The position numbers and the translations under genes were made by a program. Below the pieces are notes generated by a model. It saw only the letters and a program-made list of their open reading frames with translations. It did not search any database and had not been told where the DNA came from. A stretch of DNA of 19,313 nt. Source: JBBSUQ01 sp038234235 (GTDB taxonomy: Bacteria; Bacteroidota; Bacteroidia; Flavobacteriales_D; Crocinitomicaceae). Below are positions 15,726 through 19,313 of this stretch, in pieces (position 1 is the first letter of the stretch; the number at the start of each line of letters is the position of its first letter). Location of the stretch: assembly GCA_038234235.1 (NCBI GenBank), contig JBBSUQ010000048.1, positions 1 to 19,313 of the forward strand, given 5' to 3'.

Positions 15726-16346
15726 ATGAACAACAAACTAGATAAAGGCCTTAGGCGGGGCTACAATTTAAATCGTCCATGCTGCAGTTGCATGAGAAAT
15801 CTATATGGTTTTAGAAATACAAAACGATATTGCGATAAAAAGTGTCGTTATGTTTTTCACAGAAGAGCCGACAAACAAATTGCTGATATAGCTTTCGTTG
15901 GTATTAGAAAATTTAAAAAGCGCAACCAACATTTAATAGAACTAACGATGGGTCCTAATTCTACAAGTATGTGGATTGAACAGTTAGCTTTAGAAATATT
16001 GGGTTTTCGTTTAGAGAAGTGCAAAAAGGTAAAAATTGAGGGGAAGTATGGTCGCAAGTCTGAAGATTATTTATACTATTTGCCACATTATCGAATTTTT
16101 AAAAGAGGTTCTCAATTGTATATTCAGCGAATTACGGAAGACGAGAATGGTGTTGAGCGATCTTTTAAGTTTATAAAAGGTACGCATGAGCGTTATTTGT
16201 TCGATCCTGAGTTGCCAAGTTTGAATGAAGGAAGTTTGGTTGAATTTGAAACGGTATTTGATGTCAGTGATCAAAGCAAAATTAGCCCTTTGGAATGGAC
16301 AAAACTGGACAAGATTTTCGCAAATTACGAAATTTGGAGATTGTAG
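15726..16346 (+). CDS. Zinc-finger protein of unknown function
   Basis: This 206-residue soluble protein does not match a family I can name. Residues 19-40 hold a CxxC-x13-CxxxC cluster (Cys19/Cys22 and Cys36/Cys40, with an extra Cys20) followed by a basic RYVFHRRADKQ. This is a compact treble-clef or zinc-ribbon style head of the 'C--C ... RYCDKKCR--FHRR' kind found in small DNA/RNA-binding proteins. The middle and C-terminal parts (about 70-206) are mixed alpha/beta with no recognisable motif. The coding sequence starts after a very AT-rich 210-bp gap that ends TTATTAATTTTACCTC, a weak TAnnTTTG-like box. It stands alone with no operon partner. Nucleic-acid binding is only an inference from the head. 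Confidence 0.75.
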   Translation: MNNKLDKGLRRGYNLNRPCCSCMRNLYGFRNTKRYCDKKCRYVFHRRADKQIADIAFVGIRKFKKRNQHLIELTMGPNSTSMWIEQLALEILGFRLEKCKKVKIEGKYGRKSEDYLYYLPHYRIFKRGSQLYIQRITEDENGVERSFKFIKGTHERYLFDPELPSLNEGSLVEFETVFDVSDQSKISPLEWTKLDKIFANYEIWRL

Positions 16347-16524
16347 ATTTTTTACGGTAAAAACCTTGGTGTAAATTGAATTTCAATTAGTTAAAAAAAT
16401 TAGACATAGGTGAATTTAGCAAATATCAAAATTTTCTAAATCAACCCTCTCAAAACTAAAATCTAAAAAAAATTCTTCCATTTTAGCACCAATTTTCTTA
16501 AAAAAACCTCCATCAAACAAAACA

Positions 16525-16548
16525 AATAGCTCAATCATTAAAGCTATT
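16525..16548 (-). terminator. Possible terminator of the DAHP synthase-chorismate mutase gene
   Basis: AATAGCT and AGCTATT form a perfect 7-bp inverted repeat around a 10-base loop, 30-50 bp beyond the stop codon. On the minus strand it is followed by TGTTTTGTTTG, a broken T tract. It is reasonable as an intrinsic terminator but AU-rich and weak. Confidence 0.4.
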
Positions 16549-16577
16549 GTAATTCCACACGCCCTAAAAATCTTACC

Positions 16578-17642
16578 CTATTTATTCATAACTCTAACTT
16601 GATGACGGATAGATTCTTGATGCAACGCATCTATTATTTTTCGAATAAAACTAGGACTTAAATTATATTCTTCTTCCTTACCCATTCTCAATTTTATCAC
16701 TTTCTCCCAATGTTCTTGTTGTAAAATAGTAATGTTTTGTTCTCTTTTAAATTGACCGACATCTTCGCTTAACCGCATTCTTGTTGCCAGCAAGTCAAAA
16801 ATTCTATCATCTAAACTTCCAATTTTCTCACGCATTTCATCCAATATAGTTGCAATATCTGCTCCTACAGTTTTTTGACGTAAAATCAAATTCTTCATTA
16901 TTTCATCCAGGCCATCAGCAGTAACTTGTTGTGCCGCATCAGACCAGGCTTTATCTGGATTTGGATGTGCCTCAATCATCAATCCTTCAAAATTTAAATC
17001 CATTGCTTTTTGAGAAACCTCTAATAATAAATCTCTATTGCCCGCAATATGGCTCGGGTCACAAATCATTGGCATGTTCGGGCGTCTTTCCATTAAAGCA
17101 ATTGGAATTTCCCAACTAGGAACGTTTCTATATTTTTTGTGTTTATAAATTGAAAAACCTCTATGAATTGCCGTAAGATCAGTAATGCCAGCTTGTTCAA
17201 ACCTTTCAAATGCACCCAGCCAGAGTTCTATATCCGGATTAATAGGATTTTTTATCATTACTGGAATTTGCGTTCCTCGCAATGCGTCTGCAATTTCTTG
17301 AACAGCAAATGGATTAACAGTTGTTCGTGCACCAATCCATAAAATATCTACTCCTGCGGCAAGTGCAATTTCAACATGTTGCTTATTTGCGACTTCCGTT
17401 GTAACAGGAAGATTGAATTTTTTGCCTGCTGAAACTAACCAAGGCAAAGCGGTAGCTCCCAAGCCTTCAAAAGAATTAGGACGGGTTCTCGGTTTCCAAA
17501 TTCCAGCTCTTAATGCCTTTACATTTCCAAGTTTACTGAGATCTTCTGCAATTGAAAAAATTTGTTCTTCTGATTCCGCACTGCACGGACCAGCAATAAG
17601 AAATGGTCTGTTTTTTTGGGTTATTTCGTCCTTTAATATCAT
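16578..17642 (-). CDS. Bifunctional DAHP synthase / chorismate mutase (AroG-AroQ fusion)
   Basis: This 354-residue fusion catalyses the first step of the shikimate pathway (PEP + erythrose-4-phosphate to DAHP) and, in its C-terminal part, chorismate to prephenate. The DAHP synthase domain (about 1-255) is the KDO8PS-like Ibeta type: AGPCSAES (17-24), AGIWKPRTRPNSFEG (46-60), KNP (131-133), CDPSHIAGNRD (194-204) and EAHPNPDKAWSD (224-235). Probable metal ligands are Cys20, His198, Glu224 and Asp235. An AroQ helical chorismate mutase follows (about 262-350; MREKIGSLDDRIFDLLATRM). Fusions of this order are common in Bacteroidota; the Porphyromonas enzyme is feedback-inhibited by prephenate. It diverges from trpE, and its leader region has a candidate attenuator (17696-17800). 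Confidence 0.96.
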   Translation of the reverse strand: MILKDEITQKNRPFLIAGPCSAESEEQIFSIAEDLSKLGNVKALRAGIWKPRTRPNSFEGLGATALPWLVSAGKKFNLPVTTEVANKQHVEIALAAGVDILWIGARTTVNPFAVQEIADALRGTQIPVMIKNPINPDIELWLGAFERFEQAGITDLTAIHRGFSIYKHKKYRNVPSWEIPIALMERRPNMPMICDPSHIAGNRDLLLEVSQKAMDLNFEGLMIEAHPNPDKAWSDAAQQVTADGLDEIMKNLILRQKTVGADIATILDEMREKIGSLDDRIFDLLATRMRLSEDVGQFKREQNITILQQEHWEKVIKLRMGKEEEYNLSPSFIRKIIDALHQESIRHQVRVMNK

Positions 17643-17695
17643 AAAAATCGTATCATAAAAATTCGTATTGCAAAATTTATTCTTGAAATTGTCAC

Positions 17696-17721
17696 AAAAA
17701 AAAAGGTCTCAATTCGAGACC
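17696..17721 (-). terminator. Attenuator terminator ahead of the DAHP synthase gene
   Basis: On the minus strand, GGTCTC-GAATT-GAGACC forms a perfect 6-bp GC-containing stem with a 5-base loop, followed directly by nine T. This is a textbook intrinsic terminator. It points toward and lies 54 bp before the start codon of the DAHP synthase gene, with no full gene between it and the promoter at 17805, which argues for attenuation over ordinary transcript ending. Confidence 0.8.
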
Positions 17722-17752
17722 ACAATTATATATATTAATTTCTAGCTCTTAG

Positions 17753-17800
17753 TTACTGTATAAACAAGAATGTACGCCAGAAAATTGATTTTGTTTGCAT
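17753..17800 (-). CDS. Candidate Phe/Trp leader peptide of the DAHP synthase attenuator
   Basis: This is a 15-codon frame, MQTKSIFWRTFLFIQ, with three Phe and one Trp clustered at residues 7-13. It lies between a TAATTTTG promoter box and the terminator hairpin at 17696-17721. Size, aromatic content, position and orientation all fit a leader peptide sensing Phe (and Trp) charging for the fused DAHP synthase-chorismate mutase. The ATG would be almost at the transcript start, so translation may be leaderless. The frame is too short to prove by composition alone. Confidence 0.55.
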   Translation of the reverse strand: MQTKSIFWRTFLFIQ

Positions 17801-17804
17801 ATTT

Positions 17805-17812
17805 CAAAATTA
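17805..17812 (-). promoter_or_regulatory. -7 promoter box of the DAHP synthase attenuator (TAATTTTG)
   Basis: The minus strand reads TAATTTTG, a full match to TAnnTTTG, four bases before the leader ATG at 17800. A -33 TTG at the proper distance is not obvious in the AT-rich flank. It lies 51-90 bp from the divergent trp promoter elements. Confidence 0.5.
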
Positions 17813-17862
17813 GTAATAAATTTATATTCGTGACTTGAATAAATTAAAAAATTTCACAAAAA

Positions 17863-17894
17863 TTTGTTTTAATGAAAAATAATTAAAATCTTTG
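17863..17894 (+). promoter_or_regulatory. Promoter of the trp leader and trpE
   Basis: TTTG at 17863-17866 as a -33 element and AATCTTTG at 17887-17894 as a -7 element are 20 bases apart. This fits the Bacteroidota TTTG...TAnnTTTG promoter layout, with one mismatch in the -7 box. The leader ATG follows 13 bases after the -7 box. Confidence 0.6.
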
Positions 17895-17907
17895 CAACGT
17901 GAAAAAC

Positions 17908-17988
17908 ATGAATTATACTAAAAATTGGTGGCCTAGTAGATTTACTAGCGCTATTAAAAGCACATCTCGTTGGTGTGGCTGGATTTAA
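17908..17988 (+). CDS. trp operon leader peptide (four Trp codons)
   Basis: This 26-residue frame contains tandem Trp at 7-8 (KNWWPSRF) and two more near the end (TSRWCGWI-stop). Four TGG codons in 26 is far above chance in this AT-rich genome. The frame sits between a promoter and a terminator-type hairpin, directly ahead of trpE. It is a classic Trp attenuation leader: ribosome stalling when charged tRNA-Trp is scarce would favour the antiterminator. An in-frame GTG at 17899 would add three codons; ATG is preferred. Confidence 0.88.
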   Translation: MNYTKNWWPSRFTSAIKSTSRWCGWI

Positions 17989-17998
17989 TTTTTAAGTT

Positions 17999-18053
17999 CT
18001 TATAAAATTCAAAGCAAAAGACTCATAAAATTTCATAAGTAATTGCTTTTTTT
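17999..18053 (+). promoter_or_regulatory. trp attenuator: competing antiterminator and terminator hairpins
   Basis: Terminator form: AAAGCAA (18011-18017) pairs with TTGCTTT (18043-18049), with inner ACT/AGT support, followed by a T run to 18053. Antiterminator form: CTTATAAAATT (17999-18009) pairs with AATTTCATAAG (18029-18039), 10 of 11 positions. The second form crosses the left arm and loop of the first, so the two exclude each other. The terminator's run of T lies 24 bases before the trpE start. Confidence 0.7.
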
Positions 18054-18076
18054 CATTCATCTCATTCAATTTTAAA

Positions 18077-19313
18077 ATGTTTATTTTCTCGAATTACCAT
18101 GCGTTTAATGCAGATATGTACACTCCCGTCTCTCTGTACATGCAAATGCGCAATCTTTATCCTAATAGTTGTCTGTTGGATAGTTGTCTGTTGGAAAGTA
18201 ACGAGTACAACAATCGCAACAATAGCAAATCAATTATTGGATTAGATCCGTTAGTTGAGATAATTTTAAAAGACAGCGAATTCAAAATTTTCACACCTTA
18301 TAGTACTGAAAAAGAAAAGATTGTAAAACTGAACCATGAACTTAGTGCTACAAATCAACTCGAGCAGATTATGAATGAATATTCCATAAATAAAGAAAAT
18401 TCATTAAATGGTTTCTATGGTAGATTTGGTTTTGAATTTTCACATTATTCCGAAAAAATTACTGCCTCTCCTGTCTCAAAACTCGATTTACCAGAAGTAC
18501 ATTTATTTTTATTTCGATATCTTATTGTTCTAGATCATTTCAATTCTGAAGGACATATTATAGAAAATAGTTTTGATGAAATACCATACAACAAGGCAAG
18601 AATGGAAAACTTGTTGCACAATAAACCTTACACTCTGCTTTCTTTTCAAACAACTGGTGAAGAAAAAAGTGAAAGTACTGATACCGAATTTTTAAGTGGT
18701 TTAGCATCTGCACATCAATCTATTCTGCGAGGAGATGTTTTTCAAATTGTTCTATCTAAACGTTATTTTCAGAATTACATTGGTGACGACTTTGAAGTTT
18801 ATCGGAATTTAAGAAGACTTAATCCTTCTCCTTATTTGTTTTATTTTGATTTTGGTAATTACCGTTTATTCGGAAGTTCTCCTGAAGCACAATTGATTAT
18901 AAATAAAAAAGAGGCAATTATTCATCCAATAGCAGGAACTGTGAAAAAATCAGGAGATTTAGAAAAAGATAAAATAGCGGTAGAATTCTTAATTGGTGAT
19001 GAAAAAGAAAATTCTGAACACACGATGCTTGTAGACCTTGCACGCAACGATTTAAGTAAATATTGCAACGAAGTAAAAATAACAAAATTCAAGGAATTAC
19101 AGGAATTTAGCCACGTTTTTCATTTGGTAAGCGAAGTAAAAGCAATGACCAATGGAAAAGATAATTTATCGCTTTTTAATCATTGTCTTCCTGCAGGAAC
19201 ATTGTCAGGAACTCCAAAACCTAAAGCGTTGGAATTAATTGCTAAACTAGAACCAGTAAAAAGAGAGTTTTATGGCGGAGCAATAGGTATTTTTAATTCT
19301 GAAAGTGATATAA
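18077..19313 (+). CDS. trpE: Anthranilate synthase component I (TrpE), cut by the window edge
   Basis: An open frame of 412 complete codons runs to the edge; about 50-60 residues are probably missing. TrpE makes anthranilate from chorismate with TrpG-supplied ammonia. Visible family motifs are QIVLSKRYFQ, NPSPYLFYFDFGNYRLFGSS, PEAQL, HPIAGTVKKSG, DLARNDLSKYC, LPAGTLSGTPKPKALELI and REFYGGAIGIF. They run in the normal order, so the chorismate-binding domain is intact as far as seen. The N-terminal LLES motif, which contacts the Trp inhibitor in this family, is duplicated: residues 31-40 read SCLLDSCLLE. Expression is under the leader-peptide attenuator just upstream. The ATG at 18077 is the first after the attenuator and starts a typical MFIFSNYHAFNADMYTPVSL opening. 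Confidence 0.96.
   Translation, partial: MFIFSNYHAFNADMYTPVSLYMQMRNLYPNSCLLDSCLLESNEYNNRNNSKSIIGLDPLVEIILKDSEFKIFTPYSTEKEKIVKLNHELSATNQLEQIMNEYSINKENSLNGFYGRFGFEFSHYSEKITASPVSKLDLPEVHLFLFRYLIVLDHFNSEGHIIENSFDEIPYNKARMENLLHNKPYTLLSFQTTGEEKSESTDTEFLSGLASAHQSILRGDVFQIVLSKRYFQNYIGDDFEVYRNLRRLNPSPYLFYFDFGNYRLFGSSPEAQLIINKKEAIIHPIAGTVKKSGDLEKDKIAVEFLIGDEKENSEHTMLVDLARNDLSKYCNEVKITKFKELQEFSHVFHLVSEVKAMTNGKDNLSLFNHCLPAGTLSGTPKPKALELIAKLEPVKREFYGGAIGIFNSESDI
18167..18196 (+). repeat. 15-bp in-frame tandem duplication inside trpE
   Basis: AGTTGTCTGTTGGAT (18167-18181) is followed directly by AGTTGTCTGTTGGAA (18182-18196), identical in 14 of 15 bases. It adds five residues (SCLLD before SCLLE) without changing the frame. 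The near identity at DNA level points to a recent slippage event. Confidence 0.95.

Noticed and set aside
17696..17721. GGTCTC hairpin as a plus-strand terminator
   Set aside because: On the plus strand the T run would be upstream of the stem; only the minus-strand reading has the stem followed by nine T.

Overview
The window is AT-rich DNA from a member of the Bacteroidota, probably a Flavobacteriia-like or Crocinitomicaceae-like lineage. The evidence is three proteins with type IX secretion (T9SS) C-terminal sorting domains ('YPNP'/'FPNP' plus a Gly/Tyr-rich tail), -7 promoter boxes of the TAnnTTTG type, no clear Shine-Dalgarno sequences, a RAYT transposase of the Bacteroidota type, and a DAHP synthase-chorismate mutase fusion.

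Region 1 (1-1298) is accessory and repeat-rich. A G-rich edge and short tandem repeats lead into two perfect 20-bp palindromes, a REP-associated tyrosine transposase (RAYT) on the minus strand, a roughly 22-bp triple repeat, and a third related palindrome. It looks like a self-contained RAYT/REP element.

Region 2 (1299-6625, minus strand) is a cobalamin-uptake operon. A TAnnTTTG promoter and a well-conserved cobalamin riboswitch precede four tightly packed or overlapping genes: a DUF4465 (BtuH-like) protein with a T9SS tail, a BtuB-like TonB-dependent receptor, a YncE/BtuG-like beta-propeller lipoprotein, and a fourth exported protein with a T9SS tail. The operon runs from riboswitch sensing to surface capture to outer-membrane import. 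Two of the surface proteins appear to be T9SS cargo instead of lipoproteins.

Region 3 (6626-14636) starts with a second, hairpin-bearing tandem repeat. It is followed by a T9SS-exported subtilase with an unusual catalytic Glu, a small CxxC membrane-protein gene broken by one in-frame TAA, a gamma-carbonic-anhydrase/PaaY-like hexapeptide protein, an M28 zinc peptidase and ychF. After ychF come an 11-copy 7-bp microsatellite, a decayed bacterial-PH-domain (bPH) gene recovered only by reading through two TAA codons and a frameshift, and an abutting zincin-like gene of unknown function.

Region 4 (14637-19313) holds an esterase, a zinc-finger protein of unknown role, and an aromatic amino-acid control region. 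The DAHP synthase-chorismate mutase gene (minus) and trpE (plus, cut by the window edge) diverge from a 434-bp gap. Each appears to have its own promoter, short leader peptide and terminator hairpin: a Phe/Trp leader for the first and a four-Trp leader for trpE. Entry into the shikimate pathway and the first step of Trp synthesis thus seem to be controlled by back-to-back attenuators. trpE also carries an in-frame 15-bp tandem duplication in the LLES motif linked to Trp feedback inhibition.
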